DNA of 44,969 bases from positions 1 through 44,969 of the forward strand of contig NZ_LMRW01000014.1 of the NCBI RefSeq assembly GCF_001428255.1, in the 5' to 3' direction. This document shows positions 31,682 to 40,659 of this stretch, piece after piece. Origin of the DNA: Agromyces sp. Soil535 (GTDB lineage Bacteria; Actinomycetota; Actinomycetes; Actinomycetales; Microbacteriaceae). The translations under genes and the position numbers were made by a program. Each line of letters opens with the position of its first letter. Position 1 is the first letter of the stretch. The notes beneath the pieces were generated by a model, which was given only the letters and a program-made list of their open reading frames with translations, made no database searches and had not been told where the DNA came from.

Positions 31682-33580
31682 GTGCAGTTCCACCACCACG
31701 GATACGTCTCCGGCGACCCCCGGGTGCTCCCGGCCGCCGGTGTCGGCATCGACCGACCCGAGGAGCTTCCCGACGAGGTCGACGTGCTCATCGTGGGCTC
31801 GGGTCCCGCGGGCATGATCGCCGCGGCGCAGTTGTCCATGTTCCCGGATGTCACGACCCGCATCATCGACCGGCGACCCGCGCGCCTCGAGATCGGCCAG
31901 GCCGACGGCATCCAGGCGCGCAGCGTCGAGACCTTCCAGGCGTTCGGGTTCGCCGAGCGCGTCGTCGCCGAGGCGTACTGGCAGACCGAGATGGTGTTCT
32001 GGAAGCCCGATCCCGCCGATCCGTCGCGCATCGTCCGAGCGAAGCGTACCCCCGACGATCCGAGCGGCGTCAGCGAGTTCCCGCACCTCCTCGTCAACCA
32101 GGCGCGGGTGCTCGACTACTTCGCCGAGTTCGCGGCGAACGCGCCGACACGCATGCAGCCCGACTACGGCTACGAGTTCGAGGGCCTCGAGGTCGCCGAC
32201 GAGGGGGAGTACCCGGTGACCGTGACCTTGGCGCACACTGCCGGGGAGCGCGAGGGTCAACGGCGCACCGTACGCGCGAAATACGTCATGGGGGCGGACG
32301 GGGCGCGCAGCAAGGTCAGAGCGGCGATCGGCTGCCACATGGCGGGCGACCAGGCCAACCACGCGTGGGGCGTGATGGATGTGCTCGCGGTCACCGACTT
32401 CCCCGACATCCGCACCAAATGCTCGATCCAGTCCGAGGCGGGCTCCATCCTGCTCATCCCGCGCGAAGGCGGCTACCTGTTCCGCATGTACGTCGACCTC
32501 GGCGAGGTCGCCCCCGACGACCACCATCACGTTCGCCAGACCACGATCGAGCAGATCATCGCCAAGGCCAACGAGATCCTGCACCCGTACACGCTCGACG
32601 TGAAGAACGTCGCATGGCACAGCGTGTACGAGGTGGGCCACCGCCTCACCGACCGGTTCGACGACGTGCCGACGGATGCCGCAGGCTCGCGCACCCCGCG
32701 CGTGTTCATCGCCGGCGACGCCTGCCACACGCACAGCGCCAAGGCAGGCCAGGGCATGAACGTGTCGATCCAGGACGGCTGGAACATCGGCTGGAAGCTC
32801 GGCCACGTGCTCGAGGGGCGAGCGCCGGAGAGCCTGCTCGCCACCTACTCCGCCGAGCGCCAGGTGGTCGCCAAGAACCTCATCGACTTCGACAAGCAGT
32901 GGTCGACGATGATGGCCAAGAAGCCCGAGGAGTTCGCCTCGCCGTCGGAGCTCGAGGAGTTCTACGCCCGGACCTTCGAGTTCCCCGCCGGCTTCATGAC
33001 CCAGTACGCCCAGTCGCTCGTTGTCGCCGAAGCGTCACACCAAGACCTCGCGACCGGGTTCCCGATCGGCAAGCGCTTCAAGTCGGCGCAGGTCGTGCGG
33101 GTCTGCGACGCCAATCCGGTGCACCTCGGTCACCATGCGACCGCCGACGGCCGGTGGCGCATCTACGTGTTCGCCGACGCGGCACATGCCGGCGAGGCAT
33201 CCGCCGTCGCAAGCCTCGCCGAGTGGCTCGCGACCGCCGCCGACTCGCCGATCGCGGCGACCCCGGCCGACGCCGACCGTGATGCGTGGTTCGACGTGAA
33301 GGTGATCTACCAGCAGGACCACACGGCGGTCGACCTCGGCGTCGTGCCCGACGTGTTCCTGCCCCACTCCGGACCCTTCCAGCTCATCGACTACGAGAAG
33401 GTGTACGCCGCCGATCCCCAGGAGGACGTCTTCGAGGCGCGGGGGATCGACCGCGGGGGCGCCGGCGTGGTGGTGCGGCCCGACCAGTATGTCGCGCACG
33501 TGCTGCCGCTGACCGCGACCGACGAGCTCGCCGCGTTCTTCCGGCCGATCCTGAGGGGGAGCCGGCCCGTCACGGTGTGA
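31682..33580 (+). CDS. 3-hydroxybenzoate 4-monooxygenase / phenol 2-monooxygenase-like flavoprotein
   Basis: 632 residues, GTG start with GAGGAGAGAG upstream. FAD-binding GSGPAG at 39-44 in VDVLIVGSGPAGMIAAAQL, DG motif MGADGARSKVR (about 203-213), GD motif FIAGDACHTHSAKAGQGMNVSIQDGWNIGWKLGHVL (about 342-377), followed by a C-terminal thioredoxin-like dimerisation domain (about 450-632) ending PDQYVAHVLPL. Length and layout fit the 3-hydroxybenzoate 4-hydroxylase / phenol hydroxylase branch (about 640 residues), which makes protocatechuate or catechols. It stands alone behind two palindromes and converges on the pspA operon 10 bp away. No protocatechuate dioxygenase is adjacent except the exported intradiol-type protein at 35908. 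Confidence 0.9.
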   Translation: MQFHHHGYVSGDPRVLPAAGVGIDRPEELPDEVDVLIVGSGPAGMIAAAQLSMFPDVTTRIIDRRPARLEIGQADGIQARSVETFQAFGFAERVVAEAYWQTEMVFWKPDPADPSRIVRAKRTPDDPSGVSEFPHLLVNQARVLDYFAEFAANAPTRMQPDYGYEFEGLEVADEGEYPVTVTLAHTAGEREGQRRTVRAKYVMGADGARSKVRAAIGCHMAGDQANHAWGVMDVLAVTDFPDIRTKCSIQSEAGSILLIPREGGYLFRMYVDLGEVAPDDHHHVRQTTIEQIIAKANEILHPYTLDVKNVAWHSVYEVGHRLTDRFDDVPTDAAGSRTPRVFIAGDACHTHSAKAGQGMNVSIQDGWNIGWKLGHVLEGRAPESLLATYSAERQVVAKNLIDFDKQWSTMMAKKPEEFASPSELEEFYARTFEFPAGFMTQYAQSLVVAEASHQDLATGFPIGKRFKSAQVVRVCDANPVHLGHHATADGRWRIYVFADAAHAGEASAVASLAEWLATAADSPIAATPADADRDAWFDVKVIYQQDHTAVDLGVVPDVFLPHSGPFQLIDYEKVYAADPQEDVFEARGIDRGGAGVVVRPDQYVAHVLPLTATDELAAFFRPILRGSRPVTV

Positions 33581-33590
33581 GACGTAGACG

Positions 33591-34370
33591 CTAGGGAGTG
33601 TTCGGCCCTTGCCCGATGCTCAGCCACTCTTCGGCCCGGCCGTCTCCTTCGTCGGGGCGCTGGGGCCCGGCTGCGGCGTCGGCCTGCTTCATCGCCTGCA
33701 GTTGGCGCTCCACCTCTGCCTGCGCGCTGAGTGCCGACAACTGCCGTTCGATGTCGGCGTCGGGCGCAACGGTGAGGTCTTGCAGCGCACCACTGGAGAG
33801 CAGCTCGTCGGTGGCGGCGGCGCGGGCCTGCATCTGGGCGACCCGGTCTCGTGCGCGGTCGAGGCTGGTGCCGATGTCGTTCATCGTCGCGCCGATGCCC
33901 GCCACGGCCTCGTTCGCTTTCACCTGCGCTGCGGATGCGGTGTAGGTGGCCTTGATCGTCTCCTTCTCGACGCGGAACGCGGCGACCTGTTCGGCGAGCT
34001 GACGCTCCCGCGCCTCCAGTTGCGCCGTCTGCTTCTGCAGCGCCGTGTACTGCTCCTGGAGCCTCGCGACCTGCCTCTCGATCAGGGAGCGGCGCTCCAG
34101 CGCGGCGCGTGCGAGATCCTCGCGCCCTTGGCTCAGTGCCTCGTGGGCCTGGCCGGCCAGCCGTTGGTACCGGGCGCCCATCTCCTGGCCCTGGAGGTCG
34201 ATCCGCTTCTTCGCCGTCGCCACCTCGGCGAGTGCCTGACGGACCTGCTGCAGCAGCTTCACCTGCTGGTCGTAGCTGTCATCGAGCATCTCACGAGGGT
34301 CCTCCACCTTGTCGAGCGCTCGGGAGGTCTTGCTTCGGAAGATGGTTCGCATTCGCGACGTGTTGCTCAT
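33591..34370 (-). CDS. Phage-shock-protein-A-like membrane stress protein (PspA/IM30 family)
   Basis: 259 residues, almost wholly alpha-helical and coiled-coil from about 25 to 225, as in PspA/IM30. Landmarks: amphipathic N-terminus with RTIFRSKTSRALDKVEDPREMLDDSYDQQ (about 8-36), then DLARAALERRSLIERQVARLQEQY, KETIKATYTASAAQVKANEAVAGIG, and a C-terminal acidic Gln-rich tail. The family binds stressed membranes and oligomerises into rods or rings. AAGGGGA lies 7 nt before the ATG. The stop of the upstream membrane protein overlaps its start (ATGA), so the two form an operon. Confidence 0.88.
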   Translation of the reverse strand: MSNTSRMRTIFRSKTSRALDKVEDPREMLDDSYDQQVKLLQQVRQALAEVATAKKRIDLQGQEMGARYQRLAGQAHEALSQGREDLARAALERRSLIERQVARLQEQYTALQKQTAQLEARERQLAEQVAAFRVEKETIKATYTASAAQVKANEAVAGIGATMNDIGTSLDRARDRVAQMQARAAATDELLSSGALQDLTVAPDADIERQLSALSAQAEVERQLQAMKQADAAAGPQRPDEGDGRAEEWLSIGQGPNTP

Positions 34371-34987
34371 GGTCGGGTCCCCTTATCTCGAACGGTTGAG
34401 GCTTCGGTCGGCTGGTGCCCTGTCGGGTCGACGAGTCCGTCGCGGTTCAGGGTGCGCAGCTCCTGCACCCCGGCATGCAATGCGGCCACTTCCCGGTCGA
34501 CATCGGAGCGCAGCGTGGTGAGGGTGTCGTCGGTGACGCCTTCGAGCCCGAGAGCGACGGCCGAGCGGAGCCGACGGACCAATCCGGCGACCTGCTCGAC
34601 GCGAAGGCCGGCAGCCCTGAGTTCCTCGGCGAGCACGGCGGAATCGGTCTCGCTCTCCATCAGTCGGAGCTGCAGGTCCAGGGCGGCGCCTTCGTGCTCG
34701 ATGCGCCGGAAGAGTTCCGGAAGTTCACCACGTGGTCCATCGCCGCGGGCGGCGAGGTCGACTGCCGCCTTCCCGCTGGCGAGGATCTCCTCGAGCCGTA
34801 CTCGCAGCCTGAGCACCTTCCCGTGCGGACCCGAACTGAACCGGGCGCGAGTTCGCAGCACGCCGCCGGCGATCGCGCGACTTCGGCGGATGCGCTTGAC
34901 CAGCGCTCGCACGATGAGGAACACCGTCGCGATCGAGACGACGACCAGGATCAGGAGTGTGACGAACACCCAGATGAGGACGTCCAC
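34367..34987 (-). CDS. Single-pass membrane protein with coiled-coil domain, partner of the PspA-like protein
   Basis: About 206 residues. One N-terminal membrane segment (VDVLIWVFVTLLILVVVSIATVFLIV) followed by a basic stop-transfer KRIRRSR and a long helical cytosolic domain with heptad-like Leu/Arg/Glu patterns. I do not recognise a named family. GTG 34987 is chosen because GGAGG lies 8 nt upstream; GTG 35032 would add 15 polar residues. The stop overlaps the pspA start, so it may anchor or regulate the PspA-like protein at the membrane, as small membrane partners do in other Psp systems. That role is inferred from position and topology. Confidence 0.7.
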   Translation of the reverse strand: MDVLIWVFVTLLILVVVSIATVFLIVRALVKRIRRSRAIAGGVLRTRARFSSGPHGKVLRLRVRLEEILASGKAAVDLAARGDGPRGELPELFRRIEHEGAALDLQLRLMESETDSAVLAEELRAAGLRVEQVAGLVRRLRSAVALGLEGVTDDTLTTLRSDVDREVAALHAGVQELRTLNRDGLVDPTGHQPTEASTVRDKGTRP

Positions 34988-35112
34988 GACCACCACCTCC
35001 ACGTTCGAGAAGCGCTCGCGGTGTGCCGTCACTCATTCAGGTCCATAGGCCCCGTCTTCATCGAGCACCGTTGCTGCGCCACCAGGTCAAACACGCGATA
35101 TAACGCAAACCT

Positions 35113-35134
35113 ACGCTCGCTGTCGTCCGAGCGT
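35113..35134. terminator. Short hairpin between frameshifted gene and psp operon
   Basis: ACGCTCG (35113-35119) pairs with CGAGCGT (35128-35134) around an 8-nt loop, about 100 bp after the stop of the minus-strand frameshifted gene. Weak candidate for its terminator. The rest of 34988-35231 must hold the psp promoter; none was identified with confidence. Confidence 0.3.
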
Positions 35135-35231
35135 TAGGGTGTGTGCGAAATTCGCAGCTTTCGAGCGGGATCGAGGTCATGGCCAGGCACCATCGAAAAC
35201 CTCCACCACCTGCTCGGTCGTCCTGACAGAT

Positions 35232-35688
35232 TCACCCGGGTGCTGTCGTCCACGCCTGCTGGAGGCCGACCGCGTCGTGCGACTCGTGCAGCCACCGAGC
35301 CAACTCGTCGTCGAGGTCGGCAACCGTCATGATGCGCACCAGGTGCGCCTGCCACCCGGGACCGTAGTCCTCGACCTTCCAGATGCGGGGGCTGTCCAGT
35401 CGTCGCCGAAGCGCGAACGACACCACGAATCCCGACTTGCGCGGGTAGAGCCCGGCGAACCGGACGCGGGCCACGCACACGAGCCGGCTCTTCTGCGGGA
35501 TGACCTGGACCCAGCTCGAGCGTCTCCAGGACGGCGACGAAGGCCCGGGCGGTCTCGAGGACGCCCGGCTCGGCACCGTCGAACAGGGCCTCCAAGGTGT
35601 GCGTGCCGCAGGAGTGCCAGAGGTTGCGACTCGCGAGTCGCGCACCGCACAAGGGGCAGATCCAGATCGGCCGCTCCTGGCTGGACAC
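35232..35688 (-). pseudogene. Frameshifted DUF5655-type protein
   Basis: Reading starts at GTG 35688 with a zinc-ribbon-like MSSQERPIWICPLCGARLASRNLWHSC and ALFDGAEPGVLETARAFVAVLETLELG. Around 35505-35518 the conserved continuation moves to another frame: VQVIPQKSRLVCVARVRFAGLYPRK, SGFVVSFALRRRLDSPRIWKVEDYG, then AHLVRIMTVADLDDELARWLHESHDAVG, ending at 35232. The two halves together give one ~150-residue DUF5655-like protein, so a single-base indel (or a sequencing error) has split it. No intact upstream partner is visible. Function of the family is unknown. Confidence 0.7.
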
Positions 35689-35907
35689 CCGTCCATCATC
35701 TCACCGCATCCGGCGCGTCGGCGTGGCGTAGGCGGCCGCCGTATCGAAAGAACCCGTTGAGCTGGTCTCAGGATTCGGACAACCCGCGCCGATGGACGAC
35801 TCTCAGTTGGATGGGGCCTGACGGGGTTTGGGAGCGTTCCCATAGGCCATGCAAAGCAGCGCTCCCTACCGTGAGTGCGAACGAGTCACCGACATGAAGG
35901 AGCCACG

Positions 35908-36864
35908 ATGACATCTCCCACCCAGCCCGAGTATCAGGGCAGGCGCCTACCCCGCCCCGAGGAGGAGTTGGTCGACCAAGGGCTTGGGTTCGATGTCGGA
36001 ACGCTGCTGAGCCGACGCAACGTGTTGACGGTACTCGGCTTCGGTGCGGTCAGCTTCGGTCTCGCCGCCTGCAGCCCGAGCGGTTCCGGAGCGACGAGCG
36101 GTGCGAGCGCAGCTACGACCGGGCTGAGTGAGATCCCCGAAGAGACCGCGGGCCCGTACCCCGGCGACGGGTCGAATGGCGCGGACGTGCTCGAGCAGAG
36201 CGGCATCATCCGCAGCGACATCCGGTCCAGCTTCGGCACGAGCACTACCACCGCCGAGGGCGTGCCGATGACCCTCAAGCTCAACATCTTCGACCTCGCG
36301 CAGGACGGCGCGCCGTTCGAGGGAGTCGCGGTGTACGTCTGGCACTGCGACCGCGACGGGAACTACTCGATGTACTCGACCGGGGTCGAGGATGAGAACT
36401 ACCTGCGTGGCGCGCAGGTGACAGATGCCAGCGGCAACGTCACCTTCACGAGCATCTTCCCGGCCTGCTATACGGGCCGATGGCCGCACATCCACTTCGA
36501 GGTCTACCCCGATGCCGAGAGCATCACCGACTCGACGAACGCGATCGCCACCTCGCAGGTGGCCTTGCCGCAGGACTGGTGTGAGAAGGTCTACGCCACG
36601 AACGGCTACGACCAGTCGGTCCGGAACCTCGCACAGGTCTCGCTCACCACCGACAACGTGTTCAGCGACGACAGCGGCGCAAGCCAGCTCGGCACCGTGA
36701 CCGGCAGCATCGAGGGCGGCCTCACCGTCACGCTCGACGTCGGCGTTGACACCACCACGGCCGCAGGCGGTGGCGGTTCCGCCCCGGCCGACGGCCAGGG
36801 CGGCGGTCCAGGTGGCACCCCGCCCACGGACGGTCCGGGTGGCACCCCGCCTGCGGACGGCTGA
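35908..36864 (+). CDS. Exported intradiol ring-cleavage dioxygenase-like lipoprotein
   Basis: 318 residues, GAAGGAG before ATG 35908. N-terminal region with twin-arginine type signal SRRNVLTVLGFGAVSFGLAAC (Arg36-Arg37) and a lipobox Cys55, so it is likely folded in the cytosol and exported. The intradiol core is complete: Tyr153 (DGNYS), Tyr188 (FPACYTG), His194 and His196 (RWPHIHFEVYPD), the four Fe(III) ligands, plus EETAGPYPGDG at 78-88. Classical enzymes cleave catechols between the hydroxyls; exported forms are known in actinobacteria that attack lignin-derived compounds. The C-terminus (about 290-318) is a Gly/Pro/Asp-rich repeat with PGGTPP units, maybe a cell-wall spacer. It has no adjacent muconate pathway genes. 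Confidence 0.88.
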   Translation: MTSPTQPEYQGRRLPRPEEELVDQGLGFDVGTLLSRRNVLTVLGFGAVSFGLAACSPSGSGATSGASAATTGLSEIPEETAGPYPGDGSNGADVLEQSGIIRSDIRSSFGTSTTTAEGVPMTLKLNIFDLAQDGAPFEGVAVYVWHCDRDGNYSMYSTGVEDENYLRGAQVTDASGNVTFTSIFPACYTGRWPHIHFEVYPDAESITDSTNAIATSQVALPQDWCEKVYATNGYDQSVRNLAQVSLTTDNVFSDDSGASQLGTVTGSIEGGLTVTLDVGVDTTTAAGGGGSAPADGQGGGPGGTPPTDGPGGTPPADG

Positions 36865-36970
36865 GCACGCGCGCTCATCGAGCGGCCCGAAGTGCGCGTC
36901 TACGGCACTCCAGCAGAGATCGGAAGACGGCGACGGTGGCAGCTGAGGCACAGTGCGGCACCGCGGGAAT

Positions 36971-37002
36971 GAGAACACCCCCGGCGAACCGGGGGTGTTC
37001 TC
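36971..37002 (+). terminator. 14-bp hairpin with CGAA tetraloop
   Basis: GAGAACACCCCCGG (36971-36984) pairs perfectly with CCGGGGGTGTTCTC (36989-37002). It follows the dioxygenase gene by 106 bp and precedes the hydrolase gene. The same CCCCCGG-CGAA-CCGGGGG core appears at 44647-44664 near the tRNA fragment, so this is a recurrent terminator form in this genome. Confidence 0.75.
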
Positions 37003-37106
37003 GTGTTGTGGCTCCGACCCGCGCCTCGCCGTCGGGTTGTCATCGTCCTACGCTGGAGACGGCTTCGGCCGCGCAACAGGCACGGCCGCCGTTGAGAGGA
37101 CGACAC

Positions 37107-37970
37107 ATGAGTGACACCACCTCCACTCTCGCCGACTGGGAACGAGGCGAGATCGCTCGGGCGAATGAGTCGGATCGGATGCCCGTGCTGTTCGTCCACG
37201 GCCTCTGGCTTCTCTCGAGCAGCTGGGCGCCGTGGCGCGAATTCTTCGAGGACAACGGATTCGTCGCACTCGCTCCCGGCTGGCCCGACGACCCGGCCAC
37301 CGTGGCAGAGGCGCGCGAGCACCCAGAAGCATTCGCGAAGAAGATGGTCCAGCAGGTCACCGACCATTACCTCGAGGCCATCGCCGAACTCGATCGGAGT
37401 CCGGTGGTGATCGGTCATTCCTTCGGCGGACTCATCGCGCAGAAGATCGCCGGCGAAGGTGTCGCCGCGGTGACGGTGTCGATCGACAACGCACCGTTCA
37501 AGGGCGTACTCCCGCTGCCGGCTTCGTCGTTGAAGTCGGCGGCGCCTGTGTTGGCGAATCCGGCGAACGTGGGACGAGGGGTGTCCTTGACGTGGGAGCA
37601 GTTCCAGTACGGCTGGGTCAATGCTCTCAGCGAGGAGGAGGGGCGGCGCCTGTATGAGGAGTTCCACGTCGCGGCCGCGGGCGTCGCGCTCTTCCAGGCG
37701 GCGTTCGCGAACTTCAATCCCTTCGGCGGCGACACGCAGGTCGACTCGAAGAACCCCGCCCGCGGACCCTTGCTGATCATCGGCGGCGAGAGGGACCACA
37801 CCGTCCCGCCCGCGATCATCAACGCCAGCTACAAGATCCAGGCGAAGAACAACATCGGAATCACCGAGGAGATCATCATCCCCGATCGTGGGCACTCGCT
37901 GACCATCGACTCCGGCTGGCGCGAAGTCGCCGACGAAGCGCTCGCATTCGTCCAACGCTTCGTCGAATAG
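37107..37970 (+). CDS. Alpha/beta hydrolase (copy 1)
   Basis: 287 residues. Catalytic triad pattern: nucleophile Ser105 in VIGHSFGGL, acid Asp230 in IIGGERDHTVP, base His263 in DRGHSLTID, and oxyanion HG at 31-32 (LFVHGLW). GAGAGGA precedes the ATG by about 6 nt. It is a paralog of the gene at 43948, sharing the W-containing cap, NPAN and GKxx-LLxIxGxxD segments. Substrate cannot be predicted; esterase, lactonase or C-C hydrolase are all possible in this fold. It stands alone between the terminator and a small helical protein gene. Confidence 0.88.
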   Translation: MSDTTSTLADWERGEIARANESDRMPVLFVHGLWLLSSSWAPWREFFEDNGFVALAPGWPDDPATVAEAREHPEAFAKKMVQQVTDHYLEAIAELDRSPVVIGHSFGGLIAQKIAGEGVAAVTVSIDNAPFKGVLPLPASSLKSAAPVLANPANVGRGVSLTWEQFQYGWVNALSEEEGRRLYEEFHVAAAGVALFQAAFANFNPFGGDTQVDSKNPARGPLLIIGGERDHTVPPAIINASYKIQAKNNIGITEEIIIPDRGHSLTIDSGWREVADEALAFVQRFVE

Positions 37971-38120
37971 GGCGCGAGCCAGACGGGACGACGGGGGAGC
38001 GCTTCCCCACGGTCGAAGGACAGCGCTGGTGGTCCTGTCAAGGGGTCTGCCGGGACAACGAGCGCCCCTGCCGCGTCGCGATTTGTTGACGGCCCATGCA
38101 TATGCACAGAGACTCGGATC

Positions 38121-38336
38121 ATGCAGGAGCGCGAAGACGGCGAAGAACGCAGCGTCGAAGAAGTGATCGACCGTCTCGCGCAGAAGTACCCCGGTGTCGA
38201 GCGTGCGGAGATCGAGAAGATCGTGGCGGAGGAGCACCGGGCCTATGATGGCCGGCCCGTCCGTGATTTCGTGCCTGTCCTGGTGGAGAAGAGCGCGAAA
38301 AAGCGCGTCAAGCACCTCGCACACCCTGAGGCGTGA
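38121..38336 (+). CDS. Small helical protein of the three-helix-bundle (DUF3562-like) type
   Basis: 71 residues. The sequence MQEREDGEERSVEEVIDRL, then AQKYPGVERAEIEKIVAEEH and the motif RPVRDFVPVLVEKSAKKRVK, matches a short helical family frequent in actinobacteria (three-helix bundle dimerisation domain). Highly charged, no signal or membrane segment, so cytosolic. Function unknown. A purine-rich ribosome site is not obvious. It is convergent with the acyltransferase 52 bp away. Confidence 0.7.
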   Translation: MQEREDGEERSVEEVIDRLAQKYPGVERAEIEKIVAEEHRAYDGRPVRDFVPVLVEKSAKKRVKHLAHPEA

Positions 38337-38388
38337 TGAATGCTCAGGTGCATGATGACTCGCATCATGCGTTCGCGGGGCGTCTGCC

Positions 38389-40506
38389 CTAGCCGACGTG
38401 TCCGGCCAGGCGTGCTGCCGTCGGGCGGGTGGGCAGCACCCCCAGTTCCGCTCGGAGCACGTCGGCCATCGCGCGTGCGAAGGTGGCGGTCACGTGGTGG
38501 CTGTCGCGGTACACGAGCACGTTTCCCGACACCGGCGGGCACGCCCTTGCGTCGCAGAACCATCCGGACAGGTCGACGAGCCGTGCCCCGGTCGCCGCAG
38601 TCGCGGCGAGCTCGGCCTCGCTGATCGTCTCGGCCAATGCATCCGCCCGCGACGGCGCGCACGGGGAGAGGTCGTCGCGGTGCACCGACAGGCATGTCGC
38701 AGGGTTGAAGCCCAGGTCGGGTGTCTCAGCGATCACGACCACGAAGGTCTCATCCGGTAACAGCCGGATGGTGTGCTCCAGCCCATCCCGCCACCGCTCG
38801 GCGACCTCCCCGTCGGGCACCGCGAACTCGCTGCCGGCGTAGTTCGCGAGCACCACGACGTCGGGCGGGTCTGCACGCAGCCGCTCGAGCACGGAGGTAC
38901 GCCAACGATCGCACTCGGGGTAGTCCTCGGATCCTCGGAATGTGGCCGGGATGTCCACCGACGGGCACGAGCTCTTCGAGTGGTTCGACAGCCGGATCAG
39001 CCCGCGTTCTGCGAGCTCCTCGAAAGCGGGCACCCAGTGCGCGGTATGCGAATCGCCGAACGTCACCACTCGCGGCCCGCGTGAGCCGAACGAACACCCC
39101 GTCGAATCGGTCCCCACCCGTCCGAGCTCGCAATCGGTCTCGAAGATCGAGGGGAGGTCATGCTCCGCCGCAGCAAGGGATGGCACGAGGTCGACCGGCA
39201 CAGGACCCGTCGGCGTAGGCGAGCGCGCCAGCCGGGGTGCCTCGATCCCATCGGCCGGCGGGGCGGACGGGCCGACGACGTCGCGCGCCGGTCCGATCTG
39301 CCCGACCGTCAGGCACGCGACGGCCACCGCAACGGATGCGGCGAGACCTGCAGTGATAGCGCGACCAGGCGGCTGGGCGATGCTCCCACGAGACCGCCGG
39401 AATGGCGCCTCGACCGTGCGGTACACGAGCCACGCCAGCGGGACGCTGGCCGCGGCGAGCAGCAGCCGCACCGGCACCGGCAGGTCGCCGCCCGTGACCA
39501 GGGTGGACTGGGGGAGAGCCTGCATCGGCCAGTGCACCAGGTACAGCGAGTACGAGATCGCCCCCACGAAGACCATTGGACGCGAGCCGAGCACCGATCG
39601 CGGCGAGATTGCATGCTGGGCGTCCCCGCCCGCGATCGCCAGGGCAGCCCCCACGACAGGGATCACCGCCCAGGCGCTGGGGTACGCCAAGTCCCCGGTG
39701 AGCGCGAAGGCCGCCGCCGCGATCGTCGCAATACCCGCCCATCCCGCAATGGCGCCGAGGCCACCGTCGAGCCACGCGGGTGCGCGCCGAAGGAGCGCCG
39801 CGAGCAGCCCGCCCACCGCGAACTCCCATGCCCTCGCCGATATCCCGAAGAAGGCCCATGAGGGCGCGGCCTGCGACTGCGCGACGCACCAAGCGAGGGA
39901 GCTTACGATCACGAGGACGGCGACGGCTGCGACGACGATTGAGGCCCGCGCGGCATCCGTTCGCTGGAGGCACTTACGCGGCCCGCGTCGTCGCCGGGCG
40001 TGGACGAGCAGCAGGAATCCCGCGGCGAGGAGCAATGGCCACACCAGGTAGAACTGCTCCTCGACTCCGAGCGACCAGTAATGCTGGAACACGCTCGGCT
40101 CATCCTCCGCGAGGTAGTCGGCACCTTCGACGGCGAAGCGAACGTTCGGAACGAAGAGGACCGCCGCGACCGCGTCACCGAGGAGGCGTGGCTGTTCGAG
40201 CGGCGGCACGACCGCCAGCCCGACAGCGACGGTGGCGGCGGCCACTACGAGCGCCGCGGGAAGGATCCGGCGCGCGCGTCGTGCGAAGAAGTCCGCGAAG
40301 TCGATCCGCCGCCGCTCAGCGAGCGCCGCCATGAGGTGACCGGTGATGAGGAAGCCCGAGATCACGAAGAACACATCGACGCCGATGTAACCGCCGGGGA
40401 GCAGCGCGACTCCCGAGTGATACACCAGCACGAGCAGCACGGCGATCGCCCGGAGGCCCTGGATGTCGGGCCGGTAACCCTGGCCGGTCGACCGCTCGAC
40501 GCGCAC
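38389..40506 (-). CDS. OafA/YrhL-type membrane acyltransferase with C-terminal SGNH domain
   Basis: 705 residues. The N-terminal part (about 1-390) is an acyltransferase 3 domain with ten or so membrane helices: YRPDIQGLRAIAVLLVLVYHSG (11-32, catalytic His at the end of the first helix), GYIGVDVFFVISGFLIT, SLGVEEQFYLVWPLLL, AISYSLYLVHWPMQ. The C-terminal part is an SGNH hydrolase-like domain outside the membrane: VVTFGDSHTAHW (block I, nucleophile Ser) and YRDSHHVTA (block V, Asp-x-x-His). Enzymes of this layout O-acetylate cell-surface polysaccharides. GTG start with AGAGGGG just upstream. It is isolated between convergent neighbours. Confidence 0.9.
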   Translation of the reverse strand: MRVERSTGQGYRPDIQGLRAIAVLLVLVYHSGVALLPGGYIGVDVFFVISGFLITGHLMAALAERRRIDFADFFARRARRILPAALVVAAATVAVGLAVVPPLEQPRLLGDAVAAVLFVPNVRFAVEGADYLAEDEPSVFQHYWSLGVEEQFYLVWPLLLAAGFLLLVHARRRRGPRKCLQRTDAARASIVVAAVAVLVIVSSLAWCVAQSQAAPSWAFFGISARAWEFAVGGLLAALLRRAPAWLDGGLGAIAGWAGIATIAAAAFALTGDLAYPSAWAVIPVVGAALAIAGGDAQHAISPRSVLGSRPMVFVGAISYSLYLVHWPMQALPQSTLVTGGDLPVPVRLLLAAASVPLAWLVYRTVEAPFRRSRGSIAQPPGRAITAGLAASVAVAVACLTVGQIGPARDVVGPSAPPADGIEAPRLARSPTPTGPVPVDLVPSLAAAEHDLPSIFETDCELGRVGTDSTGCSFGSRGPRVVTFGDSHTAHWVPAFEELAERGLIRLSNHSKSSCPSVDIPATFRGSEDYPECDRWRTSVLERLRADPPDVVVLANYAGSEFAVPDGEVAERWRDGLEHTIRLLPDETFVVVIAETPDLGFNPATCLSVHRDDLSPCAPSRADALAETISEAELAATAATGARLVDLSGWFCDARACPPVSGNVLVYRDSHHVTATFARAMADVLRAELGVLPTRPTAARLAGHVG

Positions 40507-40659
40507 GTGTCCCCTCTCGACATCTCCACGGCGACTTCCACGCTAGGGCGCGGGCCCGGGCTAGGAAACGGGTTGACAAGCTGATCGGGGGCCGACCCCA
40601 CGAAGTTCAGCGAGGATTCACCGCACTGTCACAGTGGCGACGTCTTTGTCCCGCGCACC

